Source of the DNA: Mucilaginibacter sp.
GTDB taxonomy: Bacteria > Bacteroidota > Bacteroidia > Sphingobacteriales > Sphingobacteriaceae
Reading direction: 5' to 3'
NCBI RefSeq assembly: GCF_028288205.1
Contig: NZ_JAQBOD010000025.1
Coordinates: 1-50,345 of the forward strand
Length of the DNA: 50,345 nt
How positions within the stretch are numbered: the first letter of the stretch is position 1; each line of letters begins with the position of its first letter. Made by a program: the position numbers and the translations under genes. The notes beneath the pieces were generated by a model. The model searched no databases and was not told the origin of the DNA. It worked only from the letters and a program-made list of their open reading frames with translations. Shown piece after piece: positions 36,075 to 45,446 of the stretch.

Positions 36075-36512
36075 CTATTTTAAGATAGGAATTTTGCCTG
36101 CAGCCAATGCGCCAATAATTATGAGCAGTGCAATGCCATAAAACAGGGCAATTATTTTGTGTTTTGCCTCTGGCAGTACCAATTTTTTAGATTTGCTGTG
36201 GCCAACGGTTATCAGCGCGATAGCGATAACCATCATTACCCAATGCTCAACAGTAAAGTAGCGTAAGGTGCTGTCTTTCATTGTAGCACTGTTAAATTGC
36301 ACCAGCGGACTTAAAAAGTATAACACAATACCAATAAGCAACTGCGTATGTGCTGATATTAGGGCAAACAAATTGCTTAAACGGTTACGGTTAGTATACG
36401 GCCTGTTACCAAACCAGCCCATTAATGCCATTAAAATGGTGTAAATAAACAATACCATTACTACATACCTGAAAATGGAATGCAGCTCTTGAAAAAAACT
36501 ATATGCGCTCAT
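36075..36512 (-). CDS. Four-helix integral membrane protein, unknown function
   Basis: A 145-residue protein with four hydrophobic helices (about 10-30, 45-68, 82-102, 118-138). Conserved-looking polar residues lie in FFQELHSIFRY, ISAHTQLLIG and TVEHWVMM; the three histidines in or near helices could bind haem, and some relatives are annotated as cytochrome b-like, but there is no CxxCH and I cannot confirm haem binding. The ATG at 36512 is chosen over a TTG at 36539 that lies in a TATATTCG -7-like sequence. No neighbours point to a function. Confidence 0.8.
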   Translation of the reverse strand: MSAYSFFQELHSIFRYVVMVLFIYTILMALMGWFGNRPYTNRNRLSNLFALISAHTQLLIGIVLYFLSPLVQFNSATMKDSTLRYFTVEHWVMMVIAIALITVGHSKSKKLVLPEAKHKIIALFYGIALLIIIGALAAGKIPILK

Positions 36513-36686
36513 GATTGAAAAGTTTGGACGAATATACAATAAAAGATAAAATCTGTTAACCTAACCCGCAAAACTAAACTTACCCATCAACGCCGCATAG
36601 GATTACTTTTAAACGATATTTTTATTAGGTTATATTAATTTGTACTTTAGAAAAAAAACCTGCGTCATAATACTCATACAATCAAA

Positions 36687-37787
36687 ATGAGCAACACTCA
36701 ACACTCACGACTATTATCTCTCGACGTCTTCAGAGGTGTAACCATAGCCGCTATGATATTGGTAAACGATCCCGGCGATTGGGGACATATTTATGCGCCA
36801 TTAGAACATTCTAAATGGAACGGCTGTACGCCTACTGATCTGATATTCCCATTCTTTTTATTCATCGTGGGGGTATCTATTGTTTATGCAATGGAAAGAA
36901 AAGCTGCCGATCCCCGAAATCATAGTAAAATGATATGGGGTGCTTTGCGGCGTGGTGTTTTATTGATATTGATAAGTTTGACCATACACATTATTTTGCA
37001 CCCGGATTTTGCGCACATGAGGTTTCCGGGTGTGCTGCAGCGTATAGGGGTAGTGTTTTTTATCTGTGCCGTTTTATACATCAAAGCATCGCAAAAGGTA
37101 CGCGATTGGCTGTTTGTTATATTACTGGTAGGCTATTACCTGCTGATGACCTTTGTGCCCGTTCCGGATACAGGTGTTGCAAGCCTGCTGCCAGCCACTA
37201 ATATGGGCGCCTGGGTAGATAGGATGGTTTTCTCAACCAATCACTTATGGAGCGAATCGCATACCTGGGACCCTGAAGGATTATTAGGAACATTACCGGC
37301 CATTGCTACCGGCTTGTTTGGTATACGTGTTGGCAGCTGGCTTAAACGTAAGGATCGGGAGGATAGCGTAAAAGTGAGCTGGATGTTTACTTATGGTGTA
37401 TTGGCTGTTATTTTGGGGTTGATATGGGATTTGTTCTTTCCAATAAATAAAGCCTTATGGACAAGCTCATTTGTATTATATGCCGGTGGATGGGCAACCA
37501 TCGCGTTAGCATTTTTTTACTGGCTGATAGATGTACAGCGGTATAAAAATTTTACAGGATTTTTTCTGCCGTTTGGCGCTAACGCTATTACCGCTTATGT
37601 GCTATCAGACTTTGTGCCGCATTATATTAACAAAATAAGGTTTGGTAGTTCATCTATCTATCAAATACTTTTTGAACCCTATTGGTCGCCTTTTAATGCC
37701 TCCTTAGCCAGCGCAATTGTAATGACATTACTAATTTGGGTATTGATGTGGATATTGTATCTTCGGAAGATCGTTATAAAGGTATAA
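36687..37787 (+). CDS. Heparan-alpha-glucosaminide N-acetyltransferase-like membrane protein (DUF5009/NagX type)
   Basis: A 366-residue polytopic membrane protein with about 10 hydrophobic segments. The N-terminus SLDVFRGVTIAAMILVNDPGDWGHIYAPLEHSKWNGCTPTDLIFPFFLFIVGVS is the hallmark of this acyltransferase family, which includes the lysosomal HGSNAT and bacterial NagX. Family members are thought to acetylate amino sugars across the membrane. The His/Trp/Asp in the first loop are likely functional. It is not beside other sugar genes, although murQ at 1.9 kb shows amino sugar recycling exists. Family is good; substrate is inferred. Confidence 0.9.
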   Translation: MSNTQHSRLLSLDVFRGVTIAAMILVNDPGDWGHIYAPLEHSKWNGCTPTDLIFPFFLFIVGVSIVYAMERKAADPRNHSKMIWGALRRGVLLILISLTIHIILHPDFAHMRFPGVLQRIGVVFFICAVLYIKASQKVRDWLFVILLVGYYLLMTFVPVPDTGVASLLPATNMGAWVDRMVFSTNHLWSESHTWDPEGLLGTLPAIATGLFGIRVGSWLKRKDREDSVKVSWMFTYGVLAVILGLIWDLFFPINKALWTSSFVLYAGGWATIALAFFYWLIDVQRYKNFTGFFLPFGANAITAYVLSDFVPHYINKIRFGSSSIYQILFEPYWSPFNASLASAIVMTLLIWVLMWILYLRKIVIKV

Positions 37788-37881
37788 CAACCTAACCTAA
37801 AACCTTTTAATTTTACTCTTAAAATAATTTTTAACTAACCTTTGCGTTTTTGCATCTTAGCACAATATTTTAACCTAAAAC

Positions 37882-40752
37882 ATGAATTTTAAAAAGAGCC
37901 TTTTTTTATGGGCTGCAGCATTGCTTTTTACAACCGGAGCAGTTGCGCAGGTAAAAAAGAAACCAACCCCATCAACAACACATAAAACCACATCAGGAAC
38001 AGCTAAACAACAAACAAAACCAATAGCAGCAGTTGGCACATTGCCCGTTGATCCTGACGTTATAATTGGCAAATTACCAAATGGCTTAACTTATTATATC
38101 CGCAATAATGCAAGGCCGAAGGGCAGGGCAGAACTGCTCCTGGTAAGCAAAGGTGGTTCTGTTATTGAAACAGAAGCGCAACAGGGCATGGCTAATTTTA
38201 CCCAGCGCATGGCCTTTAAGGGCACACGGGATTTTTCCAAAGATGACCTGGTGGGTTACCTTAAAAACCTGCGTACAAGATTTGGTCCCGATACAAGTGC
38301 CTATGCCACCTATGAAGAAACAGTTTATCAATTAAACCTGCCAACGGATACAGCCAAAATATTTGCAGATGGCTTTAAGTTAATGGCTAATTGGGCGGCC
38401 TATATGACATTTAACCCGGCCGACGTAAATAGCGAAAAGGCGTTAGTTACAGAGCAGATACGTGTTGGCGGTAAAACATCGCAGGAACGGCTGCAACTAC
38501 AAACTTTACCTATACTATTAAATAACTCCCGGTATGCGCAACGTTTCCCTACCGGCAAAGAAAACACGGTAAAAGGGTTTACAGACGCGGCGCTTAAAAA
38601 TTTTTATGCTGATTGGTACCGCCCGGATCTGCAGGCAATTATAGTTGTTGGTGATTTTGACCCGAAACAGGTACAGGATATGATAAAATTCAACTTCTCT
38701 GCATTAAGAAACCCTGCGGCCGAAAAACCGTTGCCGCAATTTTCGGTTCCTGCCATCCCCGGTACTGCGGTAAAATTTGTCACTGATAAAGACTTTCCTT
38801 ATACGTTAATACAGGTTGTAGTAAAGCAGCCGCAAACAATAGTTAAAACGCAGGCTGATTTTATGCAAAATATGCGTATTAGCTTATTTAACCAGATATT
38901 GAATGCCCGCATTGCCGAAATAACCCAGATGTCTGCACCGCCCATATTGTTTGGGCAGGCCGGCTATGGTGCATTTACAGGTAAACAAAATGCATTTACA
39001 GCGCTTGCGGTAGCAAATACCGGCGGTTTGGAAGTTGCAGTAAAGAGCATAATTGGCGAAACAGAACGTATGCGAAAATTTGGATTTACATTAACCGAGT
39101 TGGAGCGCGCCAAACAAGCCGCGCTGGCACAAATTTCTAATAGTTTTGCAGAAAAAGATAATACGCCATCAACAAATTTTGTAGGACTGTATGAACGTAA
39201 TTTTTTAACAGGGCAGGCTATACCCGGTATAGATTATGAGTATAACTATTACATAAATAACATAGGTAAAATAACGGTTAACGAGATGAACGCTTTGGCC
39301 GCTAAGTTTATAAACGACCAAAACCGGGTAATATTAATTGAAGCGCCCGATAGCGAAAAAGGTAAATTGCCAACCGAGCAAACTTTATTGAAATGGATAG
39401 CCGATGCTAATAAAGGATTGGTTGCGTACGTGGATGAGCGTAATTCGCCATTAATGACAGTGCTGCCTGTAGCAGGTAAAGTTATCAGCTCAAAAACCGA
39501 TACCACGCTGTTGGTAGAAAACATCACCTTGTCAAACGGTGTAAAAGTAATATTGAAACCTACACATAATACCAATAACCAGATACTTTTCACGGGGTAT
39601 AGTTTTGGCGGCACTTCGGTGGCCAACGACCAGGATTTTACATCGGCTAATCTTTCATCAACAGTAATAAGCAATAGCGGTGTGGCCGGTTTTAACCAGA
39701 CATTGCTTGAAAAAATGTTAAACGGCAGAAACTTAAGTGTTAAGCCTTATATAGGCGCAACAACCCAGGGTGTATCCGGATACTCCTCGCTCCAGGATTT
39801 TAAAGTAGCCATGGAGCTTGTTTACCTGTATTTTACCAATCCGCGTAAAGATGCCGATGTTTGGGCAACCAACATTAACCAGGCAAAATCATTAATAGCC
39901 CATAAGAGCAATGATCCGGGTAGTGTATACCAGGATACTATTTTAGCAGTTTTAAACAGTTATAATCCGCGCGAAATGTCGCCCACTATGGAGCAGCTAA
40001 ATGCAGCCAGTTTAGACAAGGCATTTAGCTTTTATAAAGATAGGTTTGCCGATGCAAGCAACTTTACATTCACCTTTACAGGCAACTTTTTAATAGCTGA
40101 TATTACGCCTTACCTTGAACGGTATTTAGGCAGCTTGCCGGCAACAAATCGTAAAGAAACTTATAAAAAGTTAGGCATTCATCCGCCCGCCGGACAAATT
40201 ACCAAAACGGTATATAAAGGTGTTAGCAATAGAGCAACAGTGCAGCTGGTGTTTAGCGGCGCTTATGATTATAATTCGGCAGATAACGTGCAGATGGATG
40301 CATTGGAAGAGGTATTAAATATTCGCCTGGCTGATTCAATAAAAGCGGAAAGCGGCGTACTTTCGGCCGGGGTAAGAGCCAGTTATGTAAAAATTCCTGA
40401 AAGCAGATATAAAATCACTATATCATTTTTATGCGATGCCAACAATGTGGACAGGCCCATTGCCTATGTGCTTAATGAATTAAATAAAATAAAGCAAAAT
40501 GGCCCTGTAGCTAAGGATGTTCAAAAATTTGTTCTTAAAGAGGCACGTACCTTCCAGTCGCAATTAAAGCAAAATGCTTTTTGGGAAGCATCATTAAGTG
40601 CAGCGTCGCAAAATGACGAGGACCCTGATAAGATATTAAGACATATGCAGGATTTGGAGCTGGTTACTGCGCAAACCACTAAAGACGCGGCTAACAAGTA
40701 TTTAAATAATAATAATTTAATTAAGCTGATATTGCTGCCGGAAAAGAAATAA
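37882..40752 (+). CDS. M16 (insulinase) family protein lacking the zinc-binding motif
   Basis: A 956-residue exported protein made of two M16 halves. It has a signal peptide (MNFKKSLFLWAAALLFTTGAVAQ) followed by a Lys/Thr-rich linker. In active members the first half has HxxEH in a sequence like HFTEHMAFNGT. Here the same place reads NFTQRMAFKGT, so H, E and H are N105, Q108 and R109. The surrounding residues (TRFGPDTSAYATYEETVYQLNLPTD) are well conserved, so the alignment is safe. It is therefore probably an inactive pseudo-protease or the inactive half of a heterodimer, but no active M16 gene is adjacent. A terminator follows 20 bases after the stop. Confidence 0.93.
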   Translation: MNFKKSLFLWAAALLFTTGAVAQVKKKPTPSTTHKTTSGTAKQQTKPIAAVGTLPVDPDVIIGKLPNGLTYYIRNNARPKGRAELLLVSKGGSVIETEAQQGMANFTQRMAFKGTRDFSKDDLVGYLKNLRTRFGPDTSAYATYEETVYQLNLPTDTAKIFADGFKLMANWAAYMTFNPADVNSEKALVTEQIRVGGKTSQERLQLQTLPILLNNSRYAQRFPTGKENTVKGFTDAALKNFYADWYRPDLQAIIVVGDFDPKQVQDMIKFNFSALRNPAAEKPLPQFSVPAIPGTAVKFVTDKDFPYTLIQVVVKQPQTIVKTQADFMQNMRISLFNQILNARIAEITQMSAPPILFGQAGYGAFTGKQNAFTALAVANTGGLEVAVKSIIGETERMRKFGFTLTELERAKQAALAQISNSFAEKDNTPSTNFVGLYERNFLTGQAIPGIDYEYNYYINNIGKITVNEMNALAAKFINDQNRVILIEAPDSEKGKLPTEQTLLKWIADANKGLVAYVDERNSPLMTVLPVAGKVISSKTDTTLLVENITLSNGVKVILKPTHNTNNQILFTGYSFGGTSVANDQDFTSANLSSTVISNSGVAGFNQTLLEKMLNGRNLSVKPYIGATTQGVSGYSSLQDFKVAMELVYLYFTNPRKDADVWATNINQAKSLIAHKSNDPGSVYQDTILAVLNSYNPREMSPTMEQLNAASLDKAFSFYKDRFADASNFTFTFTGNFLIADITPYLERYLGSLPATNRKETYKKLGIHPPAGQITKTVYKGVSNRATVQLVFSGAYDYNSADNVQMDALEEVLNIRLADSIKAESGVLSAGVRASYVKIPESRYKITISFLCDANNVDRPIAYVLNELNKIKQNGPVAKDVQKFVLKEARTFQSQLKQNAFWEASLSAASQNDEDPDKILRHMQDLELVTAQTTKDAANKYLNNNNLIKLILLPEKK

Positions 40753-40772
40753 CGGTGGTATTATAAATAAAG

Positions 40773-40805
40773 AAAAGTCCTGCCATTTACCGGCAGGACT
40801 TTTTT
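40773..40805 (+). terminator. Rho-independent terminator after the M16 gene
   Basis: AAAAGTCCTGCC (40773-40784) pairs over 12 bp with GGCAGGACTTTT (40792-40803), with a 7-base loop and T-run. It separates the M16 gene from the helicase. Confidence 0.92.
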
Positions 40806-40840
40806 ATGGTATCACAAAATACTCCTGATTTTGTTTGTTA

Positions 40841-43402
40841 ATGATGATAACCCCGGGGCAAAAAGTTATACAGCAATGGTATAAGCAAAAAAGATGGCAC
40901 CAATTCCCTTTTCAACAGGAAATGGAAGCAGGCTACCTGGGTGGCTATTCGGGTTTGTTAAATGCGCCTACCGGCAGTGGTAAAACGTTTGCCTTGTTCC
41001 TGCCTTTCCTGGCGGATTTTATAAATAAACACCCCGATTACAAAACGCGCCAGAACAATGGCCTGCAAATGCTCTGGATAACCCCGCTGCGTGCATTAAC
41101 CAACGACATTAAAAAAGCCATGCAGGAGGTTTGCGATGACCTGCAGATACCCTGGAGAATCGCCACCCGCACGGGCGATACTCCGGCCGCCGAAAAACAG
41201 GCGCTAAAGAAAAAACTCCCCGAGGTATTACTTACCACCCCCGAAAGCCTTCACCTGATGCTGGCGCAAAAAGAATATCCAAAAATTTTTCAAAGCCTGC
41301 AGGTTTTGGTGGTTGATGAATGGCATGAATTGCTGGGCACTAAAAGAGGGGTACAGGTAGAGTTGGGGTTGAGCAGGCTAAAAGTCTTAAGTCTTGAGTC
41401 CGAAGTCAAAAGTCAGCATATCCAGGACTCCCGACTCAAAATCTGGGGCATCAGCGCAACCATTGGTAATTTAGAGCAGGCGGCTGATGTATTGCTGGGC
41501 AATAATTTCCCGCAGGAACAGATTAAATTAATCCGCGCTAATGTGGATAAGAAACTGGTTATACAATCCATTATTCCTGATAATATTGAAAATTACTCGT
41601 GGTCCGGGCATATTGGTTTAAAGCTATTGCCGCAGGTGATGAAGATAGTGGCTAAAAGCAATACTACCCTCATTTTTACAAATACCCGTTCACAATCAGA
41701 AATATGGTACCACGCCATTTTAGACAACTACCCAGAGTACGCGGGTATTATGGCTATGCACCATGGCTCGCTGGATAATGAGTTGCGTAACTGGGTAGAA
41801 CAGGCTCTGCACGCCGAAGCTTTAAAAGTGGTAGTATGTACATCAAGTTTAGATCTGGGGGTAGATTTCCGGCCGGTGGATACCGTGATACAGGTAGGCA
41901 GCCCTAAAGGTGTCGCCCGTTTTATGCAGCGGGCGGGGCGCAGCGGGCACCATCCCGGGGCAATATCAAAAGCTTATTTTGTGCCCACGCATTCGTTAGA
42001 GCTATTGGAAGGGGCGGCGCTAAAGCAGGCTATTAAACAAGGCATCTTTGAGAGCCGCGACCCTATGCTGTTAACCATGGATGTGCTGATACAATATATG
42101 GTCACGCTGGCGGTATCAGAAGGCTTCAACGCTAACGAATTGTATAATGAGGTAACAACAACCTATGCTTTTGCCGATTTAAAGCGCAGCGAGTTTAACC
42201 AGCTGCTTGATTTCATTACTAACGGCGGCAAAACCCTGGCACAGTATGATGAATTTTTAAAGGTAGAGGTAGAGAATGGCCTGTATAAGGTAAACAACCG
42301 CAGGGTAGCCATGCGCCATCGCCTTAGTATTGGTACCATTACCAGCGAAATGAGCATCCGCGTAAAATGGCTGAGTGGCGGCAGTTTAGGTACCGTTGAA
42401 GAATCGTTTATATCAAAATTAAAACCGGGCAACACCTTTTGGTTTGCCGGGCGCAGTTTAGAGTTTGTGCGGATAAAAGAAATGACAGCCTACGTCAAAA
42501 AATCAAACTCAACAAAAGGGATGATACCAAGCTGGAACGGCGGGCGCATGCCTTTATCATCGCAACTATCAGCCGTATTCAGGGATAAGCTGGACGAGGT
42601 GGCCCATGGTATTGAAAAGGATGAAGAGGTAGTTGCTTTGAAACCATTGTTTGATCTGCAAGCGCAATTATCGCACTTGCCGCAGAGCCATGAATTTTTG
42701 ATCGAGTCGTTCAAATCCCGCGAAGGGCATCACCTGTTATTTTACCCGTTCGAGGGGCGGTTGGTGCATGAGGGGATGGCATCACTGCTGGCTTACCGAA
42801 TATCGCGCGTTAAACCCGCAAGCTTCTCTATAGCGATGAATGATTATGGGTTTGAACTATTAACCGATGAGGATATACCGATAGAACAGGCATTAGAGGA
42901 TCTGGACTTTTTCTCTATCGATAATTTATTAGAGGATATACAGCATAGCTTAAACGCTAACGAGATGGCACGCCGCCGTTTCAGGGATATTGCCCATATA
43001 GGCGGCCTGGTATTTACCGGCTATCCCGGTCAGCAGGTAAAGAATAAGCATTTGCAGGCATCGTCGTCATTATTATTTGATGTATTTAGCGAATACGAGC
43101 CGGATAACCTACTGGTGCGCCAGGCTTATAACGAAGCATTGTCTTTTCAGTTAGAAGAATTTAGACTGCGGGCGGCGTTGCAGCGCATCATCACCCAAAA
43201 CATCATATTAAAAATTATTGAAAGGCCCACACCATTTGCCTTCCCCATAATGGTTGACAGCCTGGGTCGTGAACGCCTGACCACCGAAAGCATGGAGGAC
43301 CGCATTGCCAAGATGGCCCGACAGTACGGTGCCGAAGGGGTAGGTGGTAATGAAAGTAAAAAAGTGCGCAAGCCGGGAGTTACCCGGAAGAAAGGATTTT
43401 AA
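40841..43402 (+). CDS. Ligase-associated DEXH-box DNA helicase (Lhr-like)
   Basis: An 853-residue superfamily 2 helicase of the type often encoded with an ATP-dependent DNA ligase, an exonuclease and a phosphoesterase in a DNA repair cluster. Motifs visible are NAPTGSGKTFALF (Walker A), TPLRALTNDI, VVDEWHEL (DEWH box), GISATIGN, FTNTRSQSE, and QRAGRSGHHPG, then an Lhr-like C-terminal part. None of the usual partners is present in this window. An in-frame repeat segment (about residues 180-204, VLSLESEVKSQHIQDSRLK) interrupts the protein between the DEWH and SAT motifs. The start ATG at 40841 follows a TTG at 40835. Confidence 0.94.
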   Translation: MMITPGQKVIQQWYKQKRWHQFPFQQEMEAGYLGGYSGLLNAPTGSGKTFALFLPFLADFINKHPDYKTRQNNGLQMLWITPLRALTNDIKKAMQEVCDDLQIPWRIATRTGDTPAAEKQALKKKLPEVLLTTPESLHLMLAQKEYPKIFQSLQVLVVDEWHELLGTKRGVQVELGLSRLKVLSLESEVKSQHIQDSRLKIWGISATIGNLEQAADVLLGNNFPQEQIKLIRANVDKKLVIQSIIPDNIENYSWSGHIGLKLLPQVMKIVAKSNTTLIFTNTRSQSEIWYHAILDNYPEYAGIMAMHHGSLDNELRNWVEQALHAEALKVVVCTSSLDLGVDFRPVDTVIQVGSPKGVARFMQRAGRSGHHPGAISKAYFVPTHSLELLEGAALKQAIKQGIFESRDPMLLTMDVLIQYMVTLAVSEGFNANELYNEVTTTYAFADLKRSEFNQLLDFITNGGKTLAQYDEFLKVEVENGLYKVNNRRVAMRHRLSIGTITSEMSIRVKWLSGGSLGTVEESFISKLKPGNTFWFAGRSLEFVRIKEMTAYVKKSNSTKGMIPSWNGGRMPLSSQLSAVFRDKLDEVAHGIEKDEEVVALKPLFDLQAQLSHLPQSHEFLIESFKSREGHHLLFYPFEGRLVHEGMASLLAYRISRVKPASFSIAMNDYGFELLTDEDIPIEQALEDLDFFSIDNLLEDIQHSLNANEMARRRFRDIAHIGGLVFTGYPGQQVKNKHLQASSSLLFDVFSEYEPDNLLVRQAYNEALSFQLEEFRLRAALQRIITQNIILKIIERPTPFAFPIMVDSLGRERLTTESMEDRIAKMARQYGAEGVGGNESKKVRKPGVTRKKGF
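41378..41453. repeat. In-frame GACTCAAGACTTAAG-type repeat inside the helicase gene
   Basis: CTAAAAGTCTTAAGTCTTGAG, then TCCGAAGTCAAAAGTC, a 10-base centre, and GGACTCCCGACTCAAAATC. The first part is found in opposite orientation in mqnD (29957-29996), sharing a 17-base exact match. It encodes about 25 residues, mostly polar, placed where DEXH helicases have variable loops. Confidence 0.8.
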
Positions 43403-43848
43403 CCCCTTGGCCAGAGAAATAATCCATTAAAAGACAGTATACAAATTTACAATATACTATTAGGAGTGTTCGAAAGATTTAATATGCTAATAAGTTCCCC
43501 TCTTGAGAGGGGGCGCGGTTGGCTGTGCGGCTGCAGGGGTGTGTTTAGCCGCCCTTGCGAAACACACCTAAAACTATCCTGGCAGGGTATATGGCAAAAG
43601 TGTTTAAAGGTGTTTCAAAGCGAAAAAAAGTGTTTCACACCAGGTGTTTCACCCAAATTTGCAAAAATTGACAAAATAGCATAAGCTACTTATTGTAAGT
43701 TATTTATATGTATTTACCTAAAGCTTTTGTACTGTTTCAAAGTGTTTCACTCATTTTGTCAAACTTCTATATATCAATAGGTTAACCTAAAAGAGTGTTT
43801 CATGTGTTTCATTATTTTGTGAAACACTATATCACCTTTTTATTGGGG
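43403..43848. repeat. Non-coding region with a TGTTTCA motif array
   Basis: No gene is supported. First, 43490-43560 holds a C/G-rich dispersed-type sequence with CCCCTCTTGAGAGGGG. Then TGTTTCA occurs seven times in one orientation (43611, 43631, 43645, 43733, 43743, 43796, 43805) and once inverted (TGAAACA 43820). TGTTTCA is the half-site of the ParB site parS (TGTTTCACGTGAAACA), but no full site is present. The last pair, GTGTTTCA/TGAAACAC (43804-43827), forms an 8-bp hairpin that could end transcription. Confidence 0.6.
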
Positions 43849-44418
43849 CTAATACCCCGAGTCTGCTATTTCCATTGGCGGCATATAAGTTAGCCGCTTT
43901 TTAAAATAAACATCCCAGCTGCGTTGCTGCACATTGTCCTGCATGTGCCGGGTATCGGTATCATAATTTACAGTGAGTTGTTCGTATTTGGTATGTATGC
44001 GGTTAAATAAGGCGTTTGCTTCGGCCTGGTAGTTGGCATCAAAATGGGTACGGTTGGCTATACGCAATATTTCCTGCTGCTCCATATAGGCAATAATATA
44101 ATGGCCCTGTTCATGATTGATTATCTCGGTAAGCATTTGCCGTGATTGTACACGCTTTCTATCCAGCCATGACTGGCTCCTGTCTAATACCAGCTTTACA
44201 TCAAAAGATAAATTGTAATGATTATTCCCGGCCATTACATGGTAGCGGTAATCAATAAAACAATGTGTGTAAGCGATGGAATTATCGCCATCGGGTCGCG
44301 GGGCTCCCCTGAAATCGTTTAATGATAACCGGTGATAACCTTCTTGTGCGCTGGCTTTATTTAGCACGCAAAACAACAAGCCGGTGATACAAATCACCCT
44401 CACAAACCTAAATTCCAT
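43849..44418 (-). CDS. Exported DUF922-like predicted zinc protease
   Basis: A 189-residue exported protein with a signal peptide (MEFRFVRVICITGLLFCVLNKASAQ). The sequence INHEQGHYIIAY has an HExxH zinc-protease motif, followed ~35 residues later by a conserved AEANALFNRIHTKYEQ helix. Such proteins resemble the DUF922 family. Catalysis is not shown. The YxPPMEIADSGY C-terminus looks conserved. It lies 19 bases downstream of the SPFH gene on the same strand, so the two are likely co-transcribed. Confidence 0.82.
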   Translation of the reverse strand: MEFRFVRVICITGLLFCVLNKASAQEGYHRLSLNDFRGAPRPDGDNSIAYTHCFIDYRYHVMAGNNHYNLSFDVKLVLDRSQSWLDRKRVQSRQMLTEIINHEQGHYIIAYMEQQEILRIANRTHFDANYQAEANALFNRIHTKYEQLTVNYDTDTRHMQDNVQQRSWDVYFKKRLTYMPPMEIADSGY

Positions 44419-44437
44419 TGAGCCAATAGTTTAAATC

Positions 44438-45379
44438 CTACTTGCCTTTGACTTTGTCAGACTGCAAAAGGTTTAAGCTCATCATTTCTTTCATGGTTTG
44501 ATGCATAGCATCGGTTGATCCATCAAGGAAAATAACGTTGCCCTGCGAGTTTTCGGCAAAGTGTTTTATAGATTCTGTCCACATGGTAAACAAAATAACC
44601 GATGTATCCATGTGGGCGGTTTCCATTTCTTTGGCGGCTACGGTCATACCCTTTGCCACTTCCTGGCGAAACAAAGCCACACCCTGCCCGCGCAGTTGCG
44701 AAGCCTGGCGCTCGGCCTCGGCAGATATTTTAATGGCGTTACCTTCGGCTTCGGCAGCTTTGGTTTTGGTAATTAACAAGGCCTGGCCCTCGTTTTCGGC
44801 AGCGGCCTTCAAATTGTTTGATGCTACAACCTGGCTCATTGATTTCATGATCACATCATCAAACGTAATATCATTCAGTTGCAGATCCTGCAGATGGTAG
44901 CCCCATGATTCCAATATCTGGTCCAATTGTTCTTTTACATGCTCAACAATATCGCGCCTTAATATTAATACTTCCGATTGTCGTTTGGTTGCCACAAACG
45001 CGCGTATAGAGCCTTCAACGGTGCGTATCAGCGCCTGCATCAGGTTACGTTCGTCAACAAACTTAAAAGCCACATTTTTTATAGTTTCTTCCTGCTGATC
45101 TAATACAGAATACAATAACATAGCTTTAAAGTAAACATTGGCCTGATCGAAAGTTACTGCCTGGAACTCCAGCTCTACCGACCTGTTCTGTATAGATATT
45201 TTAGAATATATAGCTTCGATAAGAGGTAATTTAAAACTTAGGCCGGGGGTTAATATGCGGCGGTATTTGCCAAATACAGTAATTACAGCTATGGTGCCTT
45301 GTTTAACGGTTACAAACGATGAAAATACAACTATCAGTAAAATAAAAACTATTAGTAATGAAACTATTTGGTCTGCCAT
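44438..45379 (-). CDS. SPFH/Band 7 domain membrane protein (slipin/prohibitin-like)
   Basis: A 313-residue membrane scaffold protein. One N-terminal transmembrane segment (about 5-26) is followed by the SPFH domain (VKQGTIAVITVFGKYRRILTPGLSFKLPLIE to about residue 190), then a coiled coil rich in Ala, Glu and Lys (about 195-250, AAENEGQALLITKTKAAEAEGNAIKISAEAERQ). Such proteins form large rings at lipid microdomains and guard membrane proteases such as FtsH. It is the first gene of a pair with the zinc-protease-like gene downstream and faces the small membrane protein gene at 45447 divergently. Confidence 0.93.
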   Translation of the reverse strand: MADQIVSLLIVFILLIVVFSSFVTVKQGTIAVITVFGKYRRILTPGLSFKLPLIEAIYSKISIQNRSVELEFQAVTFDQANVYFKAMLLYSVLDQQEETIKNVAFKFVDERNLMQALIRTVEGSIRAFVATKRQSEVLILRRDIVEHVKEQLDQILESWGYHLQDLQLNDITFDDVIMKSMSQVVASNNLKAAAENEGQALLITKTKAAEAEGNAIKISAEAERQASQLRGQGVALFRQEVAKGMTVAAKEMETAHMDTSVILFTMWTESIKHFAENSQGNVIFLDGSTDAMHQTMKEMMSLNLLQSDKVKGK

Positions 45380-45446
45380 GGCTTTATATTTAAATTAAAT
45401 AAATATAGACTTATTTATTGAAGTGTAACCAAAATCAATATCAAAT

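Noticed and set aside
43466..43684. A 72-codon open frame in the gap after the helicase
   Set aside because: Its translation is driven by the C/G-rich repeat and the TGTTTCA array, has no plausible domain or start region, and looks like chance.
43796..43827. Possible full parS site
   Set aside because: The half-sites here are 8 bases apart rather than 2, so it is not a true parS; reported only as a half-site array.
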